DNA from: an uncultured Kiloniellales bacterium
GTDB taxonomy: Bacteria; Pseudomonadota; Alphaproteobacteria; Kiloniellales; JAKSDN01
Direction: 5' to 3'
DNA: 6,174 nucleotides
Assembly (NCBI GenBank): GCA_937974415.1
Contig: CALJXB010000031.1
Coordinates: 1 to 6,174 of the forward strand
This document shows, piece by piece, positions 1 to 6,174 of this stretch; the stretch's first letter is position 1; each line of letters opens with the position of its first letter. Position numbers and translations under genes: made by a program. Under the pieces are notes generated by a model that was not told where the DNA came from, did no database searches, and worked only from the letters and a program-made list of their open reading frames with translations.

Positions 1-1403
1 CCTCACATATCTGGATGAAGCATCAGCGCCGCGACGCCTATTGGAGGCACGGCTCGGTCTGCGAGGCCTACGACGACATAACCTGCGCCGTCTACGCCGT
101 GGGCGGCTGGCAGGACGGCTATTCCAACGCCGTGCCGCGCCTGCTTGCCAACCTGAGCTGCCCGGCCAAGGGCCTGATTGGGCCGTGGGGCCACAAGTAC
201 CCCCACGACGGCATCCCGGGCCCGGCCATCGGCTTCCTCCAGGAGGCGTTGCGCTGGTGGGACCACTGGCTAAAGGGCCGCGACACCGGGATCATGGACG
301 AGCCGGCCTATCGGGTCTGGTTGGAGGAGCCAGTGACCCCGGACGCCTGCCTGGCCCACGCGTCCGGGCGCTGGGTGACCGAGCCGAGCTGGCCGTCGCC
401 CAACATCGTGACCCGCGAGCTGTTTCTCAATGTCGGCGGGCTTGCGGAAGCCGCCGGAGCGGAACACGCCCTCACGCACGTCTCGCCGCAAACACTGGGC
501 TCGACCGGCGGCAGCTGGTGCCCTTATGGCCTGGGCGGCACCAGCCCCGACCTGGCCCTCGACCAGCGCGAGGACGACGGCCGTTCGCTCGCCTTCGAGA
601 CGGCACCCCTGGAGACACGCCTGGAGATCCTCGGCGCGCCAGTCGCACGGCTGAAGGTCCAGGTCGACCAACCGACGGGCTTCCTGGCGGTGCGGCTCTC
701 GGACGTGGCGCCGGACGGGACCTCCCAGCGGGTGAGCTTCGGCCTGCTGAACCTGACCCACCGGACGAGCCACGAGGACGTTGCGCCCATGACGCCCGGC
801 CAATGGGCCGAAGTGTCCCTGCAGCTGAACGATATCGCCCACGGCTTTCCGATCGGGCACCGGCTGCGCCTCGCCGTCTCGACCTGCTATTGGCCGATGG
901 TCTGGCCGGCCCCGGCGCCGCTCCGCCTGACCCTGGCGGCCGGGGCCAGCACGCTCACCCTGCCGGAGCGGGCGCCGCGGGACGAGGACGCAAGAGTCCC
1001 GCGCTTCCCGCCACCCGAGATGGCGCCGGCGCCGGAGGCCCGCACGATCGAGCCGACCGTCGGATCGCGCCGCCTGGAGCGGGACCTGGCAACCGGGGAG
1101 ACCCGCATGCGGCTGGTGGAGGACAGTGGGGTCACCCACATCGCGGCGATCGACCTGGAGGTGGCGGAGGGCATGACCTGCGACTACACCATCCGCGAGG
1201 GCGACCCGCTCTCGGCCGAAGCGACCTGGCAGTGGCGTTCGCGGCGCAAGCGGGGCGACTGGGAGATCGAGATCGAGACCCGCACCCGCCTGAGCGCCAG
1301 CGCGGAGGACTTCTTCATCGACACCGATGTAGCGGCCTCGGAGGCGGGCGAAACGGTCTTCACGCGTGCCTGGCGCGAGCGGGTTCCGCGCGACGGAGTC
1401 TAG
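1..1403 (+). CDS. CocE/NonD family (peptidase S15-type) hydrolase, 5'-truncated by window edge
   Basis: Partial gene: the frame is open to the left edge, and family members are roughly 650-680 residues, so about 200 N-terminal residues are outside. The ATG at 15 is internal, because the family pattern (W-x-x-H-Q-x-R-D-x-Y-W) runs across it. Counting from that Met, GGWQDGY holds the putative catalytic Asp34 and GPWGHKYPH the putative catalytic His60. The serine nucleophile motif (GxSYxG) must lie upstream. An aromatic helix (ALRWWDHWLKG, ~78-88) ends the alpha/beta-hydrolase part. A PepX_C-type jelly roll follows at ~90-316, with typical stretches around 195-250 and GHRLRLAVS at 281-289. A further ~140-residue C-terminal extension ends in RAWRERVPRDGV. 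Members cleave acyl esters or X-Pro amide bonds; the substrate here cannot be told. Stop TAG at 1401-1403, followed by a hairpin. Family certain, specificity unknown. Confidence 0.9.
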   Translation, partial: SHIWMKHQRRDAYWRHGSVCEAYDDITCAVYAVGGWQDGYSNAVPRLLANLSCPAKGLIGPWGHKYPHDGIPGPAIGFLQEALRWWDHWLKGRDTGIMDEPAYRVWLEEPVTPDACLAHASGRWVTEPSWPSPNIVTRELFLNVGGLAEAAGAEHALTHVSPQTLGSTGGSWCPYGLGGTSPDLALDQREDDGRSLAFETAPLETRLEILGAPVARLKVQVDQPTGFLAVRLSDVAPDGTSQRVSFGLLNLTHRTSHEDVAPMTPGQWAEVSLQLNDIAHGFPIGHRLRLAVSTCYWPMVWPAPAPLRLTLAAGASTLTLPERAPRDEDARVPRFPPPEMAPAPEARTIEPTVGSRRLERDLATGETRMRLVEDSGVTHIAAIDLEVAEGMTCDYTIREGDPLSAEATWQWRSRRKRGDWEIEIETRTRLSASAEDFFIDTDVAASEAGETVFTRAWRERVPRDGV

Positions 1404-1416
1404 CCGGAAAAGCGAA

Positions 1417-1447
1417 GGGCCGGGCCTTCAGCAGGCCCGGCCCCTTT
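1417..1447. terminator. Bidirectional hairpin terminator between convergent genes
   Basis: A perfect 11-bp inverted repeat, GGGCCGGGCCT at 1417-1427 and AGGCCCGGCCC at 1433-1443, encloses a 5-base loop (TCAGC). It lies 13 bases past the hydrolase stop and 27 bases past the stop of the minus-strand membrane protein. On + the stem is followed by CTTT; on - it is followed by TTCGCTTTT. Both tails are short U-rich tracts, so it probably serves both converging transcripts. Confidence 0.75.
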
Positions 1448-1474
1448 CGAGCTCTTCGGCCCTGGCGGGACCGC

Positions 1475-2083
1475 TCAGGTAAGGTTCTGCGCCGCCACCA
1501 TGGCGAACAGCATGGGGATCGACAGCAGGGTGTTGGTGCGCGAGAACAGCATGGCCGTGCGCGCCGATTTGGCCTTGGTGTCGGCGTCCACGTCGACGAT
1601 GCCGAGCGCGCGCTTCTGGTTCGGCCAGATGATGAACCAGACGTTGAACCACATGATGGTGCCCAGCCACATGCCGATGCCGATCATCATGTGCTTCGGC
1701 ACGCCGTCGAGCAGGCCGAGCAGGATGGCCTCTAGCAGGTAGCCGTTGGCCATGGCCAACAGCAGGCCGGTCACGATGGTGGCCATGGCGGCCCAGCGGA
1801 ACCAGAACAGGGCGGCCGGGGCGATCACCTTGCCGATGGCCGGCTTCTGCTCGTCCGGGATTTTCGCCATGTTGGGAATCTGGACGAAGTTGAAGTACCA
1901 CAGCAGCCCGATCCACATGACGCCGCTCAAGACGTGCAGCCAGCGGAAGAAGAAGGGGCCGAAGTCGGCACCGGAATAACCCTGGGTGACCCAGTAGAGC
2001 AGGAACATAATCACCGCCAGCACAAAGCCGGCGATCACCGTCCGTCCCAAGTCGGTGAGGATTGCAGCGAGGAATGCAGGCAT
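1475..2083 (-). CDS. PuuD-like (Urate_ox_N) integral membrane protein, membrane domain only
   Basis: A 202-residue, strongly hydrophobic protein with about five predicted membrane helices (roughly 12-34, 45-66, 88-112, 127-152 and 183-198). RWLHVLSGVMWIGLLWY (47-63), FNVWFIIWPNQKRALG (146-161) and SRTNTLLSIPMLFAM (181-195) are typical of the Urate_ox_N/PuuD family. His50 and His131 lie in or beside helices and could be metal or haem ligands (inference). PuuD proper is an inner-membrane urate hydroxylase with extra helices and a C-terminal cytochrome c that passes electrons to the respiratory chain. Here the frame stops at Thr202, there is no CxxCH, and no purine-breakdown gene is adjacent. 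It is therefore either a natural short relative or a protein of different function. The start is the only upstream Met and has a good Shine-Dalgarno. Family assignment fairly sure; urate oxidation not supported by the sequence. Confidence 0.78.
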   Translation of the reverse strand: MPAFLAAILTDLGRTVIAGFVLAVIMFLLYWVTQGYSGADFGPFFFRWLHVLSGVMWIGLLWYFNFVQIPNMAKIPDEQKPAIGKVIAPAALFWFRWAAMATIVTGLLLAMANGYLLEAILLGLLDGVPKHMMIGIGMWLGTIMWFNVWFIIWPNQKRALGIVDVDADTKAKSARTAMLFSRTNTLLSIPMLFAMVAAQNLT

Positions 2084-2090
2084 GATGGTA

Positions 2091-2097
2091 CCCCTCT
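2091..2097 (-). promoter_or_regulatory. Ribosome binding site of the PuuD-like gene
   Basis: On the minus strand AGAGGGG ends 7 bases before the ATG at 2083-2081. It is purine-rich and well placed, supporting this start. Confidence 0.55.
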
Positions 2098-2193
2098 AAG
2101 AACGCGTCGGCATCGCCAGCGCACCACCGGAGCCGCACCTTTGCGGTTGCTGCCTCCGGATCCTTGTGGCGGCCGGCCGTGACCTCATTTTTC

Positions 2194-2209
2194 GGCCGGG
2201 ACCCCGGCC
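2194..2209. repeat. GC-rich inverted repeat in the divergent intergenic region
   Basis: GGCCGGG and CCCGGCC form a perfect 7-bp inverted repeat with a 2-base centre. A 10-bp palindrome (CGGCCGGCCG) lies about 15 bases away at 2170-2179. Both sit between the divergent PuuD-like and NDUFAF6-like genes. The T-run here precedes the hairpin on + and becomes an A-run after it on -, so it does not look like a terminator. It could be an operator-like site, but such palindromes are also common by chance at this GC content. Confidence 0.3.
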
Positions 2210-2267
2210 TCTGTTCGGCCCGCAGACCATAGGGCCAAAGCGTTGTTTTGCCAAGCGCTTGCCTGCA

Positions 2268-2296
2268 TTTCCTGAGCCGGCGTCCCGGCCTATAGT
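2268..2296 (+). promoter_or_regulatory. Possible promoter of the NDUFAF6-like/nadR unit
   Basis: TATAGT at 2291-2296 resembles a sigma-70 type -10 box and stands out in a GC-rich stretch. Seventeen bases upstream is only a weak -35-like TTTCCT (2268-2273); better TTGCCT/TTGCCA hexamers lie too far upstream for normal spacing. If active, transcription would begin near 2303, about 28 bases before the ATG at 2331, which would rule out the longer in-frame start at 2166. Confidence 0.35.
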
Positions 2297-2330
2297 CGGA
2301 GACCTTTGGGATCCGACTTCGATAGCCGAC

Positions 2331-3182
2331 ATGGCCTCGACCCGCCTCAGCATCTGCGCCGATCAGGTCCGCCGCCAGGACCGGGACCGTTATCTGACGG
2401 CTCTCTTCGCGCCGGCGGAGCGCCGCGAGGACCTGTTCGCTCTTTACGCCTTCAACCTCGAGGTCGCCAAGACGGCGGAGGTCGTGAGCGAGGCCATGGT
2501 GGGTCGAATTCGCCTGCAGTGGTGGCGCGAGGCGATCGCGGGGATTTATGAGGGCCGGCCGCGCGCCCATGCGGTCGTCGCGCCCTTGGCCCAAGCGGTG
2601 GAGCGCCACGGCCTGCCCCGGGCGCCGTTCGACCGGCTGATCGATGCCCGCGAGGCCGACTTGGACGGCGAACCGCCGGCCGACCTCAAAGCCCTGGAGA
2701 CCTACGCCGAGGGCACCGCGGCGAGCCTCTTCGCCCTGGCCTTCGGTGTCCTGGGCAGCCCGGCGGAGCGGGGAGCGGTGGCCCAGGCGGCGCAGCATCT
2801 CGGGATCGCCTGGGCGCTCGCCGGGCTGGTCCGCGCCGTGCCGTTCCATGCCCGCCAGAAGCGGACCTATTTGCCGGCCGACCTAATGGCCGAGACCGGT
2901 CTGGATTTGGCCGAGCTGTTCGAGCTCAAGACCTCGCCGGAGCTGGCCCGGGTCATCGAGGCGATTGCGGCGCGGGCGGGCGGCCACGTGCAGGCCGTGC
3001 GACGGTTGGGCAATGATTTGCCGAAAGGAGCGAGATCGCTAATGCTGTTCGCCGCCCTGGCGGAGAGCCATTCGAGCCGATTGCGCCGAGCCGGCTTCGA
3101 TCCCTTCGATCCGGCGGTTCGCGCCGAGCAGCCCGGCGCGGTCTGGCGCCTCGCCTGGGCCCACTGGCTGCGGCGGTATTGA
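2331..3182 (+). CDS. Squalene/phytoene synthase-fold protein, NDUFAF6-like (putative complex I assembly factor)
   Basis: A 283-residue protein with the all-helical trans-prenyltransferase fold. LYAFNLEVAKTAEVVSE (38-54) and RIRLQWWREAI (59-69) match the mitochondrial complex I assembly factor NDUFAF6 and its alphaproteobacterial relatives, as does the block LGIAWALAGLVRAVPFHARQ (157-176) followed by KRTYLPADLM (177-186). Real squalene/phytoene synthases carry a DDxxD-type motif in the first block and DxxxD in the second. Neither is present here, so prenyl diphosphate condensation is unlikely. By analogy with NDUFAF6 it may assist NADH:quinone oxidoreductase assembly near the membrane (inference). 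I chose ATG 2331 because it gives the usual family length, homology begins just after it, and the 55 extra residues from the ATG at 2166 look non-coding. No strong Shine-Dalgarno is visible. It is followed after 3 bases by nadR. Confidence 0.85.
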   Translation: MASTRLSICADQVRRQDRDRYLTALFAPAERREDLFALYAFNLEVAKTAEVVSEAMVGRIRLQWWREAIAGIYEGRPRAHAVVAPLAQAVERHGLPRAPFDRLIDAREADLDGEPPADLKALETYAEGTAASLFALAFGVLGSPAERGAVAQAAQHLGIAWALAGLVRAVPFHARQKRTYLPADLMAETGLDLAELFELKTSPELARVIEAIAARAGGHVQAVRRLGNDLPKGARSLMLFAALAESHSSRLRRAGFDPFDPAVRAEQPGAVWRLAWAHWLRRY

Positions 3183-3185
3183 ACC

Positions 3186-4181
3186 ATGGCACAGCCCCCA
3201 CGACCCAAACGCGGCTTGGTGCTCGGCAAGTTCATGCCGCCCCATTTCGGCCACTGCCATCTGATCGATTTCGCCCGGTCTTACGTGGAGGAGCTGATCG
3301 TGCTGGTCTGCTCGATCGAGCGGGAGCCGATCCCCGGGCGGCTGCGCTTCGAATGGATGAAGCGCCTGTTCCCGGATTGCCGGGTGGTCCATGTCACCGA
3401 CGAGGTTCCCCAGGCGCCGGAGGAGCATCCCGACTTTTGGGCGATCTGGCGGGCCCTGTTGCAGCGCGAGGCGCCCCAGGGCTTCGACATCTTCTTTTCC
3501 TCCGAGCCCTATGGCGAACGGGTAGCGGCGGAGATGGACGCGGTGCATCTGCCGGTCGATCCGGACCGTCGGGTCGTGCCCGTATCGGGGCGGCAGATCC
3601 GGGACGCGCCTTTCGAGCACTGGGACTTTATCGCGCCGCCGGCACGCCCCCATTTCCTGAAGCGGGTCTCGATTTTCGGACCGGAATCGACCGGCAAATC
3701 GGTGTTGGCCGAACGCCTGGCGATCCATTACGAGACGGCTTACGTGCCCGAGTACGCGCGGACCTATCTCGATCCGAAGAACGGCGCCTGCGAGCCGGCG
3801 GACATCGAGGTGATCGCCCGCGGCCAGACGGCCGCCGAGGCCGCCGTCGCCGGGCGCGCCCGCAAGATCCTTTTCTGCGACACCGACGTGCTGCTCACCA
3901 GCCTTTGGAGCCGCATGCTGTTCGTCGACTGCCCCGCCTGGATCAACGAAGCCGCCGCCGGACAGCACTACGATCTGACGTTGTTCACCGACATCGACGT
4001 GCCGTGGGTGGACGACGGCCAGCGCTACTTCCCGGACGCCGCGAGGCGTGAGCGCTTCGCGGAACTCTGCGAAGAGGCCCTCAGGCGATCGGGCCGCCGC
4101 TATGTTCGACTCACCGGCGACTGGGACGCCCGGTTCGACGCTGCCCGTCGTGCGGTCGACGACGTGGTCGGTGAGGCTTAG
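3186..4181 (+). CDS. nadR: NadR-type bifunctional NMN adenylyltransferase / ribosylnicotinamide kinase
   Basis: 331 residues, two domains. The N-terminal nucleotidyltransferase (about 8-155) begins with [14 protein letters not shown] (14-26 region), the GxFxPxHxGH motif that binds ATP and NMN. It continues with SSEPYGE (105-111) and ends with [17 protein letters not shown] (133-149), the counterpart of the ISGTxIR signature with Arg136 in place of Thr. The C-terminal P-loop kinase (about 159-331) shows Walker A GPESTGKS (165-172), VPEYAR (187-192), DTDVL (232-236) and [13 protein letters not shown] (268-280), all typical of the NadR ribosylnicotinamide kinase. Together the domains would phosphorylate nicotinamide riboside to NMN and adenylate it to NAD in the cytosol. 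Unlike enterobacterial NadR there is no N-terminal helix-turn-helix, so it should not act as a repressor. The ATG lies 3 bases after the preceding stop with no clear Shine-Dalgarno, suggesting translational coupling. The stop overlaps the trmFO stop. Confidence 0.9.
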   Translation: MAQPPRPKRGLVLGKFMPPHFGHCHLIDFARSYVEELIVLVCSIEREPIPGRLRFEWMKRLFPDCRVVHVTDEVPQAPEEHPDFWAIWRALLQREAPQGFDIFFSSEPYGERVAAEMDAVHLPVDPDRRVVPVSGRQIRDAPFEHWDFIAPPARPHFLKRVSIFGPESTGKSVLAERLAIHYETAYVPEYARTYLDPKNGACEPADIEVIARGQTAAEAAVAGRARKILFCDTDVLLTSLWSRMLFVDCPAWINEAAAGQHYDLTLFTDIDVPWVDDGQRYFPDAARRERFAELCEEALRRSGRRYVRLTGDWDARFDAARRAVDDVVGEA

Positions 4182-5545
4182 GCCGCGGCGCCGCGCTGCG
4201 AAGCCTCGACCCAGGTTGCAAGATCGGCAAGCGCCCGGGCCGACATGGCCGGCTTGCGCTCGCGCTTCTTGAGGCGCTTGCCGTCCGGCCCCGGGCCGAT
4301 GGGCGGAAACAGGCCGAAGTTCACGTTCATGGGCTGGAAGGTCTCGGCCGAGGCGCCGCCGGTGATGTGGGCGAGCAAGGCGCCGTGGGCCGTGGTGTCG
4401 GGCGGCGGGGCGAGCGTCTTGCCGCAACGCTCGGCGGCGGCGAAGCGCCCCGCGAGCAGGCCGATGGCGGCGCTTTCGATGTAGCCCTCGACGCCGGTGA
4501 TCTGGCCGGCGAAGCGCAGGCGCGGCGCGGCCTTGAGGCGCAGCTCGCCGTCGAGCAGCTTGGGCGCGTTGATGAAGGTGTTGCGGTGGATGCCGCCCAG
4601 GCGCGCGAACTCGGCCCGCTCCAGGCCAGGGATCGTGCGGAACACCTCCGTCTGCGCGCCGTACTTCAGCTTGGTCTGGAAACCGACCATGTTGTAGAGG
4701 GTGCCGAGCGCGTTGTCCTGGCGCAGCTGGACCACCGCGTGGGGCGCCGCGCCGCCGCGCGGGTCGGCGAGGCCGACCGGCTTCATGGGGCCGAACAGCA
4801 GGGTCTCCGGGCCGCGCTCGGCCATGACCTCGATGGGCAGGCAGCCCTCGAAATAGGGCGTGTCCCTTTCCCAGTCCTTGAACTCGGTATTCTCGGCGGC
4901 GAGGAGGGCGGCGATGAAGGCCTCGTATTGCGCCCGGTCGAGCGGGCAGTTGATGTAGTCCGCGCCGTCGCCTTTGTCGTAGCGAGATTGGAACCAGGCG
5001 ATCTCGAAGTCGACGCTCTCCTTGTGGACGATCGGGGCGATGGCGTCGAAGAAGGCGAGCTGGCTCTCGCCGGTGGCCGCGAGGATGGCCGCGCTCAAGG
5101 CCGGCGAGGTGAGGGGGCCGGTCGCCAGGATCGCGCTCTCCCAGTCCGCGGGCGGCAGGCCGGCGACCTCCTCGCGGCGGATCTCGACCAGGGGCTCGGC
5201 CGCGAGGCGCTCGGTCACGGCCGCGGAGAAACCGTCCCGGTCGACGGCCAGCGCGCTGCCGGCCGGCACGGCGTGGCGGTCGCCGGCCCACAGGATGAGG
5301 GAGCCGAGGCGCCGCATCTCCTCGTGCAGCAGGCCGACGGCGTTTTTCTCGGCGTCGTCGGAGCGGAAGGAGTTGGAGCAGACCAACTCGGCCAGGCCGT
5401 CGCTCTGGTGGGCGTCGGTCGCCCTTTGCGGCCGCATTTCGTGCAGCACCACCGGCAGGCCGGCCCGGGCGATCTGCCAGGCCGCCTCGCTGCCGGCGAG
5501 GCCGCCGCCGACCACGTGTATGGTCCGCTCACCTCCCGCCGTCAT
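4178..5545 (-). CDS. trmFO: TrmFO: folate/FAD-dependent tRNA (uracil-54-C5)-methyltransferase
   Basis: 455 residues, full length for the family (about 435-475). It makes 5-methyluridine at position 54 in the T-loop of tRNA, taking the methylene carbon from 5,10-methylenetetrahydrofolate and reducing it with FADH2, in the cytosol. The N-terminus has the dinucleotide-binding loop [13 protein letters not shown] (11-23). [12 protein letters not shown] (53-64) and [16 protein letters not shown] (232-247) carry Cys56 and Cys235, which correspond to the catalytic cysteines C53 and C226 of the Bacillus enzyme. Other family landmarks are [13 protein letters not shown] (198-210), [11 protein letters not shown] (253-263), [16 protein letters not shown] (281-296), [16 protein letters not shown] (316-331) and [22 protein letters not shown] (start 345). 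The start is fixed: the in-frame TGA of the upstream GFA gene is just one codon before this ATG. No strong Shine-Dalgarno is seen, so coupling to GFA translation is likely. The stop TAA (minus strand) overlaps the nadR stop. Confidence 0.97.
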   Translation of the reverse strand: MTAGGERTIHVVGGGLAGSEAAWQIARAGLPVVLHEMRPQRATDAHQSDGLAELVCSNSFRSDDAEKNAVGLLHEEMRRLGSLILWAGDRHAVPAGSALAVDRDGFSAAVTERLAAEPLVEIRREEVAGLPPADWESAILATGPLTSPALSAAILAATGESQLAFFDAIAPIVHKESVDFEIAWFQSRYDKGDGADYINCPLDRAQYEAFIAALLAAENTEFKDWERDTPYFEGCLPIEVMAERGPETLLFGPMKPVGLADPRGGAAPHAVVQLRQDNALGTLYNMVGFQTKLKYGAQTEVFRTIPGLERAEFARLGGIHRNTFINAPKLLDGELRLKAAPRLRFAGQITGVEGYIESAAIGLLAGRFAAAERCGKTLAPPPDTTAHGALLAHITGGASAETFQPMNVNFGLFPPIGPGPDGKRLKKRERKPAMSARALADLATWVEASQRGAAA

Positions 5546-5548
5546 GGC

Positions 5549-6013
5549 TCAGCCGAGGCCCGCAAGTTCGGCTGGCGTATGCCGGTAGGGGTCCGTGCCG
5601 TGACGGCCCTCGCGGTAGCGGGGCAGACAGTCGGCCGTGTCGAACCAGGCGAGCCGCTCGCCGTGGAACACCTGGAGAGAGGGGGGCAGAGCGTCGGGCT
5701 CGTCGAGGGTGCCGATGTGGAACTCGATGAGGGACTGGCCGCGCTGCTCGCTCTCCCAGGTGAGGGTGGTCCCGCAGTCGCCGCAGAAGGCCCGCCCGAC
5801 GCCGGGCGAGGAGGCGTAGATCTTGCGGCTGCCCTCGGTGAAGCGGACTTGGCTCGCCTCGAACGAGACCAGGGTGACCAGCGGCGCGCCGGTGTGGCGC
5901 CGGCAGGAGTCGCAGTGGCAGTGGGCGACGACCATGGGCTCGCCCACGGCCTCGTAACGGATGGCGCCGCACATGCCGCCGCCGTCGGTGCGGCGCTCGG
6001 ATGGCTCGGCCAT
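5549..6013 (-). CDS. GFA / CENP-V family zinc-binding protein (glutathione-dependent formaldehyde-activating enzyme fold)
   Basis: 154 residues, a usual size for this family. Two zinc sites are expected. The three-Cys site is intact as HCHCDSCRRHTGAPL (31-45; Cys32, Cys34, Cys37). The other site retains Cys15 and the pair FCGDCGTTL (76-84; Cys77, Cys80). Its usual first Cys (GGCxCGxxxY) is Gly13 here, in GGGMCGAIRY. C-terminal landmarks are EFHIGTLDEPDAL (97-109) and HGERLAWFD (117-125). The founding member forms S-hydroxymethylglutathione from formaldehyde and glutathione, but most relatives are uncharacterised, so the substrate is uncertain. I chose ATG 6013 because a strong Shine-Dalgarno precedes it and homology starts about ten residues in; the frame extends upstream to an ATG at 6157, but that 48-residue stretch resembles nothing. 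It is first in a unit with trmFO, whose ATG is 3 bases past this stop. Confidence 0.88.
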   Translation of the reverse strand: MAEPSERRTDGGGMCGAIRYEAVGEPMVVAHCHCDSCRRHTGAPLVTLVSFEASQVRFTEGSRKIYASSPGVGRAFCGDCGTTLTWESEQRGQSLIEFHIGTLDEPDALPPSLQVFHGERLAWFDTADCLPRYREGRHGTDPYRHTPAELAGLG

Positions 6014-6020
6014 GGCGGTG

Positions 6021-6028
6021 TCTCCTTT
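6021..6028 (-). promoter_or_regulatory. Ribosome binding site that sets the GFA gene start
   Basis: On the minus strand AAAGGAGA, with AGGAG 8 bases before the ATG at 6013-6011, is close to the ideal Shine-Dalgarno. It favours this ATG over the two in-frame ATGs further upstream (ending near 6040 and 6157). Confidence 0.75.
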
Positions 6029-6038
6029 GTCGGCGACC

Positions 6039-6044
6039 ATTCTA
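6039..6044 (-). promoter_or_regulatory. Possible -10 box upstream of the GFA/trmFO unit
   Basis: On the minus strand TAGAAT lies 25 bases before the GFA start codon and is the only AT-rich hexamer nearby. The matching -35 position is weak (TGTGCG at 17-base spacing). The remaining bases to 6174 hold no gene I can support; only a short GGCCC-A-GGGCC inverted repeat (6052-6062) is visible. Confidence 0.25.
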
Positions 6045-6174
6045 GTGCGTCGGCCCAGGGCCGCACAGGGCGAAGGACAACTGGGTTCCAGGATCCGGCG
6101 CGCAATCCCGAGGGCACTGGATGCCGACGCATGGGCGCGGTACAAGTGAGCAGGCATGCGGCGCGGCCAATAAG

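Noticed and set aside
1417..1443. The hairpin as a repeat element of a mobile family (REP-like)
   Set aside because: Only one copy is seen here, and position and U-rich tails fit a shared terminator better.
41..1735. 564-codon plus-strand frame overlapping the hydrolase
   Set aside because: Shifted frame of the hydrolase gene that also passes through the terminator hairpin and into the antisense of the PuuD-like gene; composition is typical of a shadow frame.
2166..2330. N-terminal extension of the NDUFAF6-like protein from an ATG at 2166
   Set aside because: The 55 extra residues show no family similarity or clear targeting signal, span the palindromes and possible -10 box, and would make the protein longer than usual.
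2096..2353. Small minus-strand frame (85 codons) filling the divergent intergenic region
   Set aside because: Arg/Gly-rich, overlaps the start of the NDUFAF6-like gene, and has no recognisable motif; real genes on both sides have better start evidence.
1428..2849. Minus-strand open frame of 473 codons over the PuuD-like gene and the NDUFAF6-like gene
   Set aside because: Low-complexity Arg/His/Gly composition and no recognisable domain; the overlapping frames encode clear family members.
3039..5291. Very long minus-strand open frame (750 codons) across the NDUFAF6-like gene, nadR and trmFO
   Set aside because: It is Arg/Gly/Pro-rich and runs antisense to the NDUFAF6-like gene and nadR, and out of frame within trmFO; GC-rich DNA with few stops explains it.
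6014..6157. N-terminal extension of the GFA protein from an ATG at 6157
   Set aside because: The strong Shine-Dalgarno at 6021-6028 and the usual family length point to the ATG at 6013; the extension has no recognisable sequence.

Overview
The window is a GC-rich (high-60s % by eye), densely packed stretch of bacterial chromosome. The protein set suggests an alphaproteobacterium, probably of the Rhodospirillales/Kiloniellales type: an NDUFAF6-like squalene/phytoene-synthase homologue, a short PuuD-like membrane protein, folate-dependent TrmFO and a GFA-family protein. The taxonomy is inferred from gene families and composition, not from a marker RNA. There are no rRNA, tRNA, insertion sequence, phage or CRISPR signatures. 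No gene-free stretch exceeds 300 bases; the longest is 2084-2330.

Layout. (1) Bases 1-1403 (+) hold the 3' two-thirds of a CocE/NonD (peptidase S15-type) hydrolase whose N-terminus, including the nucleophilic serine, lies off the left edge. (2) A strong hairpin at 1417-1447 separates it from a convergent gene at 1475-2083 (-), a five-helix membrane protein matching the membrane domain of the PuuD urate hydroxylase family but without the cytochrome c tail. (3) A 247-base divergent intergenic region carries GC-rich palindromes and a possible -10 element. (4) A tight two-gene unit on + follows: an NDUFAF6-type squalene/phytoene-synthase-fold protein lacking the catalytic aspartates (2331-3182), then 3 bases later an NadR-type bifunctional NMN adenylyltransferase/ribosylnicotinamide kinase without a DNA-binding domain (3186-4181). 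(5) A converging two-gene unit on - runs from the right: a GFA/CENP-V zinc protein (5549-6013) followed 3 bases later by trmFO (4178-5545). The nadR and trmFO stop codons overlap at 4178-4181.

How the genes might work together. The + unit pairs a likely respiratory complex I assembly factor with an enzyme that makes NAD, so an NAD(H)/NADH-dehydrogenase theme is plausible but inferred. The - unit pairs a glutathione/formaldehyde-type zinc fold with the enzyme that puts a methylene-folate-derived methyl on U54 of tRNA; a one-carbon link is possible but speculative. I see no clear undescribed multi-gene system. The points most worth a second look are the catalytically dead synthase fold coupled to HTH-less NadR, the missing zinc-ligand cysteine in the GFA protein, and the stand-alone PuuD membrane domain.
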